DNA from: Clostridia bacterium
GTDB taxonomy: Bacteria; Bacillota; Clostridia; Oscillospirales; CAG-382
DNA length: 64,000 bases
Direction of reading: 5' to 3'
NCBI GenBank assembly: GCA_017399965.1
Contig: JAFQAP010000027.1
Coordinates: 156,127 to 220,126 of the forward strand
Below the pieces are notes generated by a model. That model was not told where the DNA came from and did no database searches. It saw only the letters and a list, made by a program, of their open reading frames with translations. Positions 44,301 through 52,874 of this stretch are shown piece by piece (position 1 is the first letter of the stretch; every line of letters starts with the position of its first letter). The position numbers and the translations under genes were made by a program.

Positions 44301-45804
44301 GACGGGTAATATTTTCGGGAATGGGCATTTCAGGGTCAACGTAGGTGCCGAAGGTATCTATTATCTCCCCGCCCTTGTAAAGGGATGCGCCGATTTCTGT
44401 TATGGCGCAGTCCACGGGGGAAAGTCCCGTGGTCTCTATATCAAAAATTACAAACTCGGTTTCATCAAAAACACATTCTTTTGGGTTTTTAACGCCGAAA
44501 ACAGCGCGGGCGGTATCGTCTACCAGATATCCCTCCATACCGTAAATAGGCTTAACATCGGGATACTTTTTGCGCGCTTTCATTATCATAGGGTACGCCT
44601 GCACGTTGCCGTGGTCGGTAATGGCAACGGCGTTCCATCCCCAGGCGGATGCGGTTGCCATAACCGTTTCGGGATCGGACAAAGCATCGTTTGCAGACAT
44701 TGAGGTGTGCAGATGCAGTTCCGTTCTCTTGCGGGGATGTTTATCCTTACGGCGCAAACGCTTTATTTTGTTTATTTTTTCTACACGGATAACCGTTTCT
44801 TTTTCGTAATCATCATAACCCGCCTTGCCCTCTATAAGCAGTGCCGCGCCGGGCTTGGGAGCGGAAAACTCCGTGTCCTCCTTGTTTACGGAAAAACGGA
44901 GCATAACGGAGGCTTCTCCGTCGGTTATATAAGCTTTGTAATTGGTCTTGCTTCCGTCGCGGGATTCCTTGTCCTCTATCTGGAATAGTTCGCCGCAGAT
45001 ACACACGGGAATACGTTTGGAAAAGGTGCGTCCCTCCGCGTTTACGGTAGGCTCTATATGTATTTCACGTATGGGGAAGGGCTCTTTGCGGATAAGCTCT
45101 TTAAAAACGGGAGTACGCTCGGAAAGATCGAAATGCATATTTCCGATCTGAGTACCGCCGATATCGTATTTATCCTCGGTGTCTTCAACGGTTTTAAAGA
45201 AGCTGTCCTTGGTTTCGACTTCTTTGGGAGCGCGGTTTTTCTCGTACTCCGCATAATCCGCTTTTGCCTGCTGCTCCAAAGCCTTTGTATCGAAAACGGG
45301 AACGTATTCAAAGGCTTGGTCTTCTTCGAAACTAAAGGTTATGTTCTGTCCGAACTGGGCAAATACACATTCTGAAAAGAATTTGCCTGCTCCTGCCGTA
45401 TCCATTAAAACAGAGGATATTCCCTTGCGCAGTTTTATGATAACTGCGGCTCTTTCTCTGTCGTAAACGTAATCGTATTTATCAAGAGCGCCTCTGCCCA
45501 AAGCGATATTTGCTCTGTTTGCGTACAGCTTTACCAATTCCGGCATATAGTCGGTGGCGAAGGCGCATCCCTCCGTATAAACGGGAAGTGCCAAGCAGTA
45601 GTTAAGGCGCAAAGCTTTTTTGGCAGTATTTTCTATTTCGAACAGCTTGTCTGCGGGAACGGGCATAGGAAAATAAAGCTCCATCTTAAGACCGTTACCT
45701 GCGCGGTCTATTTGCAGCTTATAATCCGTAGCATTTTTAAGCAGCGATATTTGCTCTTCGGTAAAGGGAACCTTGGCAAACTGCTTGAAAAACCGTTCAT
45801 TCAT
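41392..45804 (-). CDS. polC: DNA polymerase III alpha subunit, Gram-positive type
   Basis: Main replicative polymerase of Firmicutes with built-in proofreading. 1470 residues: OB-fold region (about 240-345), split PHP domain starting at TELHLHTSMSAND (361-), inserted DEDD exonuclease FVIFDIETTGLSP (451-), second PHP part, then polymerase palm with APDIDLNFSSDNQ and PGGIVVIP. The zinc-finger is CPNCKYSEW and CPKCGEMM. The start overlaps ispG by 8 bases, with GAGG upstream. Confidence 0.97.
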   Translation of the reverse strand: MNERFFKQFAKVPFTEEQISLLKNATDYKLQIDRAGNGLKMELYFPMPVPADKLFEIENTAKKALRLNYCLALPVYTEGCAFATDYMPELVKLYANRANIALGRGALDKYDYVYDRERAAVIIKLRKGISSVLMDTAGAGKFFSECVFAQFGQNITFSFEEDQAFEYVPVFDTKALEQQAKADYAEYEKNRAPKEVETKDSFFKTVEDTEDKYDIGGTQIGNMHFDLSERTPVFKELIRKEPFPIREIHIEPTVNAEGRTFSKRIPVCICGELFQIEDKESRDGSKTNYKAYITDGEASVMLRFSVNKEDTEFSAPKPGAALLIEGKAGYDDYEKETVIRVEKINKIKRLRRKDKHPRKRTELHLHTSMSANDALSDPETVMATASAWGWNAVAITDHGNVQAYPMIMKARKKYPDVKPIYGMEGYLVDDTARAVFGVKNPKECVFDETEFVIFDIETTGLSPVDCAITEIGASLYKGGEIIDTFGTYVDPEMPIPENITRLTGISAETVKGAPKAKEAVKAFLEFAGGRILVAHNANFDIGFIRKACEIHKIKFTNPYLDTLPLSRYINSDLNKHTLDSIGNYYNLGEFNHHRATDDTAMLGAIFSCMADRLRKQGIRNVEEMNMAMAANSDPKKLRAYHITILVQNLAGLRNLYQLISQSYLDYYHRNPRIPKTVLDAHREGLIIGSACEAGELFRGILDGKPNSELERIAKFYDYLEIMPKANNSFLIDEGALTDYGRLEEINKQILRIGDKLKKPVCATGDAHFIDPDDEIYRQIMQVGLKYKDAMRESKLYLRTTEEMLEEFAYLGDRAEEVVIDNPQKIANMIDGSIKPIPDGTYTPEIEGAEEELTTSCHKTAMDWYGYEGKVPEIVQTRLDRELTSIIKNGFSVLYVIARKLVLNSERTGYLVGSRGSVGSSVVATFSGVSEVNPLPPHYRCPNCKYSEWFTDGSVGSGFDLPDKICPKCGEMMISDGHDIPFETFLGFHGEKAPDIDLNFSSDNQSEAHHYTEVLFGKENIFRAGTVGTIASKTAYGYVKKFLEEQGKHLSKAEENRLVNGLVGVKRTTGQHPGGIVVIPKQYEIYDFTPVQHPADKDDSGVITTHFAFEFLHDTLLKLDILGHDVPTIYKWLETFTGKDVRTVPMNDRATMELFESTRPLGVTPDQIGSDFGTFGLPECGTPYVREMIRDAHPTKFSDLLQLSGLSHGTGIWLGNGQELIKNGTCTISEIIGTRDSIMVYLMYAGVEKESAFKIMEFVRKNKKGLPIPEAMVETMRASNVPEWYIESLGKIRYMFPKAHAAAYMISAIRLGWYKVHEPLAFYATYFTVKCSKNAGFDSELALSSPSVISKRIEELEALSDTTAKDEDTITVMQMVREMYARGIKFLPVDVFKSEAYVFKPEDGKIRLPLSALNGLGDTAAENIYKTIHETDCATLEELRINAGLNKNVVEILKNNNCLGDLPETDQLSLF

Positions 45805-46864
45805 TGATTATCCTCATTATCTCGTCTTTAAGTACTGTTTCTATTTGCTCTTCTTTTATCTTGCCGATAACTTCTCCTTTGCGGAAAAGCACCGCTTCCC
45901 CGTTTCCGCCGGCGATACCTACGTCCGCTTCCTTTGCTTCTCCGGGACCGTTTACCACACAGCCCATTACCGCAACGGTAAGGTATTTATCTGTTTCTAT
46001 TCCCTCGCACAGCTTTTCCACACGGGAAGCAAGGGGGATAAGATCTATCTTCGTTCTTCCGCAGGTAGGGCAGGAAACCACGTTTATACCGCTTTCCATA
46101 CCCATTACTCTTAAAATTCTGTGCCCTGCATATACCTCTTTTACGGGGTCTGCTGTCAAGGAAACTCTTAAGGTATCTCCTATTCCCTGCGCTAAAAGTG
46201 CGCCGATACCTATTGCGTTTCTTATAGTGCCGTTTTCCACACCGCCCGCTTCGGTAACGCCTAAATGCAAGGGGTAATCACAGGAGGAAGCAATAATCTC
46301 GTTTGCGCGGATCATCTTGATAACATCGGAACTTTTTGCGGAAAGGACTATATTGTTGAAATCGTATTTTTCAAGCATTCTTGCATTATTCAAGGCTGAT
46401 TCCGCAATAGCCTCCGCCGTGGGACCGCCGTAACGGGCAAGCATGTCCTTTTCCAGACTTCCCCCGTTTATGCCGATACGGATAGGTATATTCTTTTGGT
46501 TGCACACACGGGCGACAGCCTTTACGTTTTCCTCTGCGCCGATATTGCCGGGGTTTATACGTATTTTGTCTATACCCGCTTCCGCCGCTTCGATGGCAAG
46601 TCGGTAATCAAAGTGGATATCCGCAACAAGCGGCATATCCGTAACCGCTTTATATAAAGGAATGGCGCGCACAGCGTCCATACTGTTTACCGCAAAGCGC
46701 AAGATATGGCACCCTGCGGAGCGCAGCTCTTTTATTTGTTTTATTACTCTTTCACTGTCTGCCGTGTCTATATTGGACATGGACTGGACGGCTATGGGGT
46801 TTCCTCCGCCTATGGAAAGAGAGCCGACCTTAACGGTACGGGAAACACGTTTAATGTTTTTCAT
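45797..46864 (-). CDS. ispG: 4-hydroxy-3-methylbut-2-enyl diphosphate synthase
   Basis: [4Fe-4S] enzyme of the MEP pathway. 355 residues, the short two-domain bacterial form: TIM barrel from VGSLSIGGGNPIAVQSMSN, and the iron-sulfur domain with CPTCGRTKIDL (two Cys) and the third ligand in VMGCVVNGPGEAKEADVG. Overlaps the asparaginase stop (ATGA). Confidence 0.96.
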   Translation of the reverse strand: MKNIKRVSRTVKVGSLSIGGGNPIAVQSMSNIDTADSERVIKQIKELRSAGCHILRFAVNSMDAVRAIPLYKAVTDMPLVADIHFDYRLAIEAAEAGIDKIRINPGNIGAEENVKAVARVCNQKNIPIRIGINGGSLEKDMLARYGGPTAEAIAESALNNARMLEKYDFNNIVLSAKSSDVIKMIRANEIIASSCDYPLHLGVTEAGGVENGTIRNAIGIGALLAQGIGDTLRVSLTADPVKEVYAGHRILRVMGMESGINVVSCPTCGRTKIDLIPLASRVEKLCEGIETDKYLTVAVMGCVVNGPGEAKEADVGIAGGNGEAVLFRKGEVIGKIKEEQIETVLKDEIMRIINE

Positions 46865-47853
46865 TTTTTCTTTTCGTAAATATCAAAATTTCTGGGAGTG
46901 TAAAATTCCCTTACTATATCTTCTCTTTTTGTATATCTTGCAAGTATCCACATAAGCTTTGCCAAAGCCGCTTCGTGGGTCATATCATAAGCTTCCAGAA
47001 GACGCAGATCCTCTTTTATCTGCTTGCCCACCAGATAAACCGCCATATCGCTTCCCTCGTTAAGCACCTGTGTGGTGATAACAACGGTAACGCCGTTTTC
47101 CACTCCCTCACGTATAGCCGTTTCAAAGCCGCCCTCTGCGGGAATACCGCCCACGCCGTAGGTTTCTATAATAACGGCATCGCTGTTTGCAAGCATATAC
47201 CTTAAGGCGCCGCTGTCCATAGAAGGAGCCAGCGCACAGACGGAAACACGGGTGTTGAGGGAATTAAAAAATTCTTTTTCTCTTTTTTCCTGCTTTATAA
47301 AGTGGCGCACCTGACCGTCGGAAACGTATGCCGCCTCGGGATAATTTATGGAAGCAAAGGCATTATAGCTTTTTGAGCGCGTCTTTTTTGCACGGGTGCC
47401 CAAAATAGCCTTGCCGTCAAATACGATATGTACTCCCGAAGATTCATCATCGGAAGCGTAGACAAAGCTATCGTAAAGGTTTATGCGTGCGTCCGTATTC
47501 TCCATATCCACCGGCTTTTGCGCGCCCGTTATTACAACGGGCTTGGGAGAGGAAAGCAAAAGATAAGACAAAGCGGCGGCGGTATACGCCATAGTATCCG
47601 TGCCGTGAGTTATAACGAATCCATCGTATTTTTCGTAATTATCCGCAACCGCTTTTGCTATGCCCAGCCAATGATGGGGGCGGATATCCGTGGAATCCAC
47701 ATTATAAAGCTGCAAGGTATCTGCTTGACAGACCTTCTTTACATCGGGCACGTATTTAAGAAGTTCGTCGCTTCCCATAAGGGGTGTAAGTCCTTTTTCG
47801 GTTCGGCGGCAGGCGATAGTACCGCCCGTGGCGATCATAAGAATTTTTTTCAT
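46861..47853 (-). CDS. ansA: L-asparaginase, type I (cytoplasmic)
   Basis: 330 residues. The first catalytic Thr is in IATGGTIACRRT and the second, with the Asp-Lys system, in ITHGTDTMAYTAAAL. No signal peptide, so the cytoplasmic type. It sits between rseP and ispG, in a gene order otherwise well conserved without it. Start at 47853 with AAAGG. Confidence 0.93.
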   Translation of the reverse strand: MKKILMIATGGTIACRRTEKGLTPLMGSDELLKYVPDVKKVCQADTLQLYNVDSTDIRPHHWLGIAKAVADNYEKYDGFVITHGTDTMAYTAAALSYLLLSSPKPVVITGAQKPVDMENTDARINLYDSFVYASDDESSGVHIVFDGKAILGTRAKKTRSKSYNAFASINYPEAAYVSDGQVRHFIKQEKREKEFFNSLNTRVSVCALAPSMDSGALRYMLANSDAVIIETYGVGGIPAEGGFETAIREGVENGVTVVITTQVLNEGSDMAVYLVGKQIKEDLRLLEAYDMTHEAALAKLMWILARYTKREDIVREFYTPRNFDIYEKKK

Positions 47854-47866
47854 AAAAAACCTTTAT

Positions 47867-48955
47867 TTAAAAAAGCTTTACTATATCTTTAAAGGTAATA
47901 AGCACCATAAGCAGGAGAAGAAGTCCCATACTTACGGAAATTGCAATGGTGACCGCTTTTTCGGGCAGTCTTCTGCCGATAATTCCTTCGATAGCGTATA
48001 TGACAAATCTGCCTCCGTCCAAGGCGGGAAGAGGAATAAGATTGAATATACCCAGAGAAACGGAAATGAGCACCATAAAATTAAGCAGGTCTTCGATTAT
48101 CATTCCGATACTCTCTCCCGTGGAGATGACCTCGCCCATAGCGTCGCCCATACCTACAACACCGGAAACGCCGGAAATGCCGTATCTGCCCGAAACGGTA
48201 TCAATAATTCCCTGCACGGTGGTGCGTATGGTGGAAACGGGCTGCCAGAAGGCTTCGTAGCACACGTTGGCAAAGGTCTTATCCTTGCGGTAAACTATAA
48301 AGTCCATAGAGCCGTACTTCACGCCGTCCATTTCTTTAACGGGGAAGCAGACGCCTTTCAGTTCAACCTCTTTGCCGTCTCTTTCCACTACAAGGTCAAC
48401 GGGCTCGTTGCCCATAGTGGTGAGATAATACGCCATATCGTAATACACACGTATTCTCTTTCCGTTTATTTTGAGTATGGTATCCCCTGCCTGCAAGCCG
48501 TATTCACCGCTTACGTTAAGGGGCAGTCCTCTGTCTTCGCTCATCTGCTCATCCACAAGATATGCAACGGTGGTGGAGCCGATAACGTCCGTAGAAACCA
48601 CAAGCCCTGCCATAAGCAACACACTTAAAAGGATATTCATAAAGGGGCCTGCCAGGACGATTATCATCTTTTGCCAGGTCTTTTTATCGTTAATGCTGGG
48701 CTTGCCCTTGTGCTCTTCGGGGATTTCGGTATCGTCTTCGCCGATCATACTGACAAAACCGCCGATGGGGAGCGCACGGATAGAGAAATCGTTGTATTTG
48801 CCCTTCTTTTTAAAGAGCACGGGGCCCATACCAACGGAAAACTCCATTATTCCCACCTTAAAAGCACGGGCGGCAAGATAATGTCCCCCTTCGTGGACTA
48901 TGACAAGTATTCCCAGCATAAGAACGGTAACGATTACCGTGATAAGTGTATTCAA
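47867..48955 (-). CDS. rseP: Site-2 zinc metalloprotease RseP/RasP
   Basis: Intramembrane protease that cleaves anti-sigma factors and signal peptide remnants. 362 residues: HExxH in VIVHEGGHYLAAR within the first membrane helix, PDZ domain (GLQAGDTILKINGKRI, about 155-230), and the NLIPLPALDGGRF motif in a late helix giving the third zinc ligand. TTG start overlapping the dxr stop (TTGA), with GGAGG ten bases upstream. Confidence 0.94.
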   Translation of the reverse strand: MNTLITVIVTVLMLGILVIVHEGGHYLAARAFKVGIMEFSVGMGPVLFKKKGKYNDFSIRALPIGGFVSMIGEDDTEIPEEHKGKPSINDKKTWQKMIIVLAGPFMNILLSVLLMAGLVVSTDVIGSTTVAYLVDEQMSEDRGLPLNVSGEYGLQAGDTILKINGKRIRVYYDMAYYLTTMGNEPVDLVVERDGKEVELKGVCFPVKEMDGVKYGSMDFIVYRKDKTFANVCYEAFWQPVSTIRTTVQGIIDTVSGRYGISGVSGVVGMGDAMGEVISTGESIGMIIEDLLNFMVLISVSLGIFNLIPLPALDGGRFVIYAIEGIIGRRLPEKAVTIAISVSMGLLLLLMVLITFKDIVKLF

Positions 48956-50082
48956 GATAAATATTCCTCCGCGACCGCGGCTCTTGCCGCACGGTCTGTT
49001 TCAAAAATATCTTCCACCGTGGGATCTTTAATAAAGGACGCCTTTTGATACGCCTTTTCCACCACGCGGAAAATTTGTGTAAAGCCGATCTTTCTTTGCA
49101 AAAATGCCTCTACCGCCGCTTCGTTTGCGCCGTTTACCGCCGCGGGAAGGTTTCCTCCGCGGGTTATGGCTTCTCTGCAAAGAGGCAGGAGAGTGAATGT
49201 ATCTTCATCGGGCAAAGCAAAGGTCAAAGCGGAAAGGGACGAAAAATCCAATTCCTTTGCAAGCCCTTCTTTTCTTTCGGGGTAAGTAAGAGCGTACTGA
49301 ATACAGGTGCGCATATCGGGAGCGCCGCATTGGGCAAGCACCGCGTTATCCTCGTACTGCACCATAGAGTGCACTATGGATTGGCGGTGGACCAGCACCT
49401 GAATCTGATCGGGGCTTACGTCAAAAAGCTGTACCGCTTCGATCAATTCCAGCCCCTTGTTCATAAGCGTTGCGGAATCTATGGTTATTTTTTTGCCCAT
49501 ATTCCAGGTGGGATGGGCTAAAGCGTCCTCGGGGGTAACTTTTTCAAGTCTTTCCTTGCTCCAGCCGTAAAAAGGTCCGCCGGATGCGGTGAGGAGTATT
49601 TTTTTCACCTTGTTTCCGTCAAGGCATTGAAAAATTGCGGAATGCTCCGAATCCACGGGGAAAATTTTCGCCCCCGTCTTTTTTGCCATGGCGTTTACAA
49701 GGTCCCCTCCCGTAACCATACTTTCCTTGTTGGCAAGGCAAAGAGTCTTACCCGCCTCCAAAACTGCAAGAGAGGAGCGGAGTCCCGCTATTCCCGTTAC
49801 TGCATTCAAAACAGTATCTCCCTCACACTCCGCGGCAACGGAATGAAGTCCACTTTCGGGCAGCACCTTTACACTTGTGTCCGCAAGGCGGATCTTAAGG
49901 TCGGAGAGATATTCCTCCCCTGCTATTGCATAGAGGGGAGAAAACTCACGGGAAAGGGATTCCAATAATTTAATATTTGAATGACCGCTTAAAGCGGTGA
50001 TCTTAAAGCCGTGGCGGCGAGCCACGTCGCAGGTCTGGGTACCGATAGAGCCGGTAGCCCCCAAAACTATAAGTTTTTTCAT
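48952..50082 (-). CDS. dxr: 1-deoxy-D-xylulose 5-phosphate reductoisomerase
   Basis: Second step of the MEP pathway. 376 residues: NADPH loop LGATGSIGTQTCDV, LANKESMVTGG, metal and substrate site PVDSEHSAIFQCL and ASGGPFYGW. Nine bases after cdsA. This is the fosmidomycin target. Confidence 0.96.
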   Translation of the reverse strand: MKKLIVLGATGSIGTQTCDVARRHGFKITALSGHSNIKLLESLSREFSPLYAIAGEEYLSDLKIRLADTSVKVLPESGLHSVAAECEGDTVLNAVTGIAGLRSSLAVLEAGKTLCLANKESMVTGGDLVNAMAKKTGAKIFPVDSEHSAIFQCLDGNKVKKILLTASGGPFYGWSKERLEKVTPEDALAHPTWNMGKKITIDSATLMNKGLELIEAVQLFDVSPDQIQVLVHRQSIVHSMVQYEDNAVLAQCGAPDMRTCIQYALTYPERKEGLAKELDFSSLSALTFALPDEDTFTLLPLCREAITRGGNLPAAVNGANEAAVEAFLQRKIGFTQIFRVVEKAYQKASFIKDPTVEDIFETDRAARAAVAEEYLS

Positions 50083-50091
50083 ATTTTTACG

Positions 50092-50880
50092 TTATACCAA
50101 TAAAAACGAAAGTAAAAATGCGAATATTGCGGTGGGAAGGATACTATCGCACCTATCCATAACACCGCCGTGGCCGGGAAGCAGGTTGCCGTAATCCTTT
50201 ACGCCGCAGTTGCGCTTTACGACAGACGCGGAAAGATCGCCAAGCTGGATAATAATTCCCGCAGGGATAGCGGCAAGACCGAACCAAAGATAGCTGTAAC
50301 TGCCATCAAACCAGGTGTTTACGATAAACAGATACACCATAGTTACCAGCACGGTACCGACCATACTGCCCACAGCGCCTGCCACAGTCTTTTTGGGGGA
50401 AATATTGGGGCAAAGCTTGCGCTTGCCGAACAGCTTTCCCGTATACATCGCCATAGCGTCGCTTACCCAAGGGGCAACGAACACAAGGAGATACAGCTTT
50501 TGCCACGCATCTCTTACAGAGACTACGCTGTATACACCGAAAGCGATATAAAAGCCTATAAAGCCGATAAAGGCAAGCTCGTTTATATTTGTTTTTCCAT
50601 AATAAAATACGCCGGAAAACCAGATATATACCAAAAAGACAAGAGTTGCCGCCAAAAACAGCTTGGGATCAAGTCTTGCGGCAAAGGCAGAAAAGCTTAC
50701 GTAAAGTGCGGAAGGCACCCAGAGGTAATACTTTTTGTTAAGCCCCTTACAGCGGCTTGTTTCCCACACGCACATTGTTCCCGCCAAAGCGAGAAAGACA
50801 GGGTACGCCGCAGTATGAGAAAATATAAGTATCGGCACAAAAACGGCAAGGAGCACCAATGCCGTGAGTATTCGCTTCAT
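50092..50880 (-). CDS. cdsA: Phosphatidate cytidylyltransferase
   Basis: Makes CDP-diacylglycerol for phospholipid synthesis. 262 residues, multiple membrane helices, and the family signature SVVKRNCGVKDYGNLLPGH followed by GGVMDRCDS near the C-terminus. The ATG at 50880 overlaps the uppS stop (ATGA) with AAGGAG upstream; 18 further open codons upstream belong to uppS in another frame. Confidence 0.95.
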   Translation of the reverse strand: MKRILTALVLLAVFVPILIFSHTAAYPVFLALAGTMCVWETSRCKGLNKKYYLWVPSALYVSFSAFAARLDPKLFLAATLVFLVYIWFSGVFYYGKTNINELAFIGFIGFYIAFGVYSVVSVRDAWQKLYLLVFVAPWVSDAMAMYTGKLFGKRKLCPNISPKKTVAGAVGSMVGTVLVTMVYLFIVNTWFDGSYSYLWFGLAAIPAGIIIQLGDLSASVVKRNCGVKDYGNLLPGHGGVMDRCDSILPTAIFAFLLSFLLV

Positions 50881-51587
50881 TTTTTTGTTTCTCCTTCCGT
50901 TCCGCCGAAACGTCTTTGTCTGCCCGAATACCATTTAACCGCATCCATAAGACTGTCTGCATTAAAATCGGGCCAAAGTTCGTCTGTAAAATACATTTCG
51001 CTGTATGCGCACTGCCACAGCAAAAAGTTGGAAATACGTATTTCCCCGCCGGTGCGGATCATAAGCTCCGGCTCCGGCATTCCCGCGGTATACAGATTTT
51101 CGGTTATATCCTTTTCCGTAACCTCATTTTTGCCGCTTGCCAAAAGCTTGTTTACCGCAGCCGTAATATCCGCCCTGCCGCCGTAGGAAAGACAGATATT
51201 TACGTTAAGCCCCGTGTTGTTTTGTGAGGCGGTTATGCTGTCCGTAAGAGCTTTTTGGGTCTCCTTATCAAAACGGTGCATTTCGCCCAGAACGCGAAGC
51301 CGCATATTGTTTTCCGTCAGTTTGGGGATATAACTGCTTACCGAATCCTTAATAATTCCCGTAAGAGTATCCACCTCTTCTGCCGAGCGGGACCAGTTTT
51401 CCGTAGAAAAAGCATAGACGGTAAGATATTCAACACCCATCTTACCGCAAGCGTCGGCAATGGACACAAAGGTATCGAACCCTTTTTTATGGCCGTAGCC
51501 TGTGGGCAAAAGCCTGCGCTTTGCCCACCTGCGGTTGCCGTCCATTATTATTGCGATATGACGCGGGATCTTTATATCATCCGCCAT
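50877..51587 (-). CDS. uppS: Undecaprenyl diphosphate synthase (cis-prenyltransferase)
   Basis: Makes the C55 lipid carrier for cell wall precursors. 236 residues: IAIIMDGNRRWAKRR with the catalytic Asp, GHKKGFDTF, YAFSTENW, and the C-terminal RTGGEIRISNFLLWQ. Two bases after frr. Uses the isoprenoid units made by enzymes encoded downstream in the same run. Confidence 0.96.
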   Translation of the reverse strand: MADDIKIPRHIAIIMDGNRRWAKRRLLPTGYGHKKGFDTFVSIADACGKMGVEYLTVYAFSTENWSRSAEEVDTLTGIIKDSVSSYIPKLTENNMRLRVLGEMHRFDKETQKALTDSITASQNNTGLNVNICLSYGGRADITAAVNKLLASGKNEVTEKDITENLYTAGMPEPELMIRTGGEIRISNFLLWQCAYSEMYFTDELWPDFNADSLMDAVKWYSGRQRRFGGTEGETKK

Positions 51588-51589
51588 AA

Positions 51590-52144
51590 TTAAAGTTCCA
51601 TTATTTCCTTTTCTTTTCTGCTTACCACTGCATCAACTTCCTTGATGTACTTATCGGTAAGATCCTGGACGCTCTTTTCGGAAGACTTCTGTTCGTCTTC
51701 TGTCATTTCGCCGTTCTTTTTCATTGTCTTGCAAGCGTCGTTTGCATCTCTGCGGATGTTACGAAGAGCAACCTTGCCTTCTTCGCCCATCTTGGTAACC
51801 TGCTTTACCAGCTCTTTTCTGCGCTCTTCGTTAAGAGAAGGGAACGCAAGGCGGATGCACTTACCGTCGTTCTGGGGGGTAATGCCCAGATCGGATGCCT
51901 GAACTGCCTTTTCGATAGCTTTAAGCATATTTGCTTCCCAAGGAGTGATAACAAGGGTACGGGGGTCGGGAGCTTTTACGGTAGCTACGCCGTCGATAGA
52001 CGTGGGAGAGCCGTAATAATCCACCTTTATTTTATCAAGGAGCTTGGCAGATGCCTTGCCTACACGGATACCGCCGAATTCGTCTTCCAGAACTGCGATA
52101 CTCTTTTTCATTTTCTCTTCAAAGGGTTTAAGGTCAAGCTTCAT
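51590..52144 (-). CDS. frr: Ribosome recycling factor
   Basis: 184 residues, three-helix bundle plus small beta domain. VGKASAKLLDKIKVDYYGS, DPRTLVITPWE, GKCIRLAFPSLNEERRKELVK are typical. Releases ribosomes from mRNA after termination together with EF-G. Follows pyrH by 25 bases. GGAGG precedes the ATG. Confidence 0.97.
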   Translation of the reverse strand: MKLDLKPFEEKMKKSIAVLEDEFGGIRVGKASAKLLDKIKVDYYGSPTSIDGVATVKAPDPRTLVITPWEANMLKAIEKAVQASDLGITPQNDGKCIRLAFPSLNEERRKELVKQVTKMGEEGKVALRNIRRDANDACKTMKKNGEMTEDEQKSSEKSVQDLTDKYIKEVDAVVSRKEKEIMEL

Positions 52145-52169
52145 TTTTGTTTCCTCCGTTTATATGTTT

Positions 52170-52874
52170 TTAATTTTCAAGAATTGTGCCCACGGTCTCA
52201 TCCGTAGCCGCGGTGTATATGTTTTCAGGCTTATCCAGTCTGAACATAAGTACCTTAAGGTCGTTTTCTCTGCCCAAAGCCCCTGCGGCGGTGTCTATTG
52301 CGTGGAGATCCTTTTCCAGCATCTCCGCATAGGTGATACGGTCGTACTTGACCGCATCGGGATATTTTGCAGGGTCTTTATCGTATATACCGTCTATGTT
52401 CTTTGCAAGCATAGCCACATCCGCCTTTATTTCCGCGGCGCGCAAAAGTGCGCCCGTATCCGTGGTAAAGAAGGGGTAGCCGGTTCCGCAGGCAAGCACT
52501 ACCGCTGTGCCGTTTTCCAGATGCTCTATGGCTTTATATTGGGAATATACTTCGCATATCTGTGTCATGGGAACTGCGCTCATAACCACGCATTTTGCAC
52601 CCGCTTTTATTATTGCATCCTGTATGGCAAGAGAGTTTATCATAGTGCCCATCATTCCCATATGGTCGCCGCGGACTCTGTCTATATTATGTCCGTGCTG
52701 TCTGCCGCCGCGCCAGATATTTCCCGCGCCGCAGACAACGGCTATCTGCATACCCTCGTCCATACATTTTTTAATGTTTTCACCCGTTTCCTTTAAGAAT
52801 ACGGGATCCAGAATATTGTCCTTGCCGGAAAGGGCTTCGCCGGAAAGCTTTAATAAAATGCGTTTGTACTTCAT
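52170..52874 (-). CDS. pyrH: UMP kinase
   Basis: Amino-acid-kinase fold enzyme forming UDP. 234 residues: KRILLKLSGEALSG, VVCGAGNIWRGG, GTGYPFFTTDTGALLRA and NIDGIYDKDPAKYPDA. The start overlaps the upstream lipoprotein stop by one base (TAATG). Position before frr is the normal bacterial order. Confidence 0.97.
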   Translation of the reverse strand: MKYKRILLKLSGEALSGKDNILDPVFLKETGENIKKCMDEGMQIAVVCGAGNIWRGGRQHGHNIDRVRGDHMGMMGTMINSLAIQDAIIKAGAKCVVMSAVPMTQICEVYSQYKAIEHLENGTAVVLACGTGYPFFTTDTGALLRAAEIKADVAMLAKNIDGIYDKDPAKYPDAVKYDRITYAEMLEKDLHAIDTAAGALGRENDLKVLMFRLDKPENIYTAATDETVGTILEN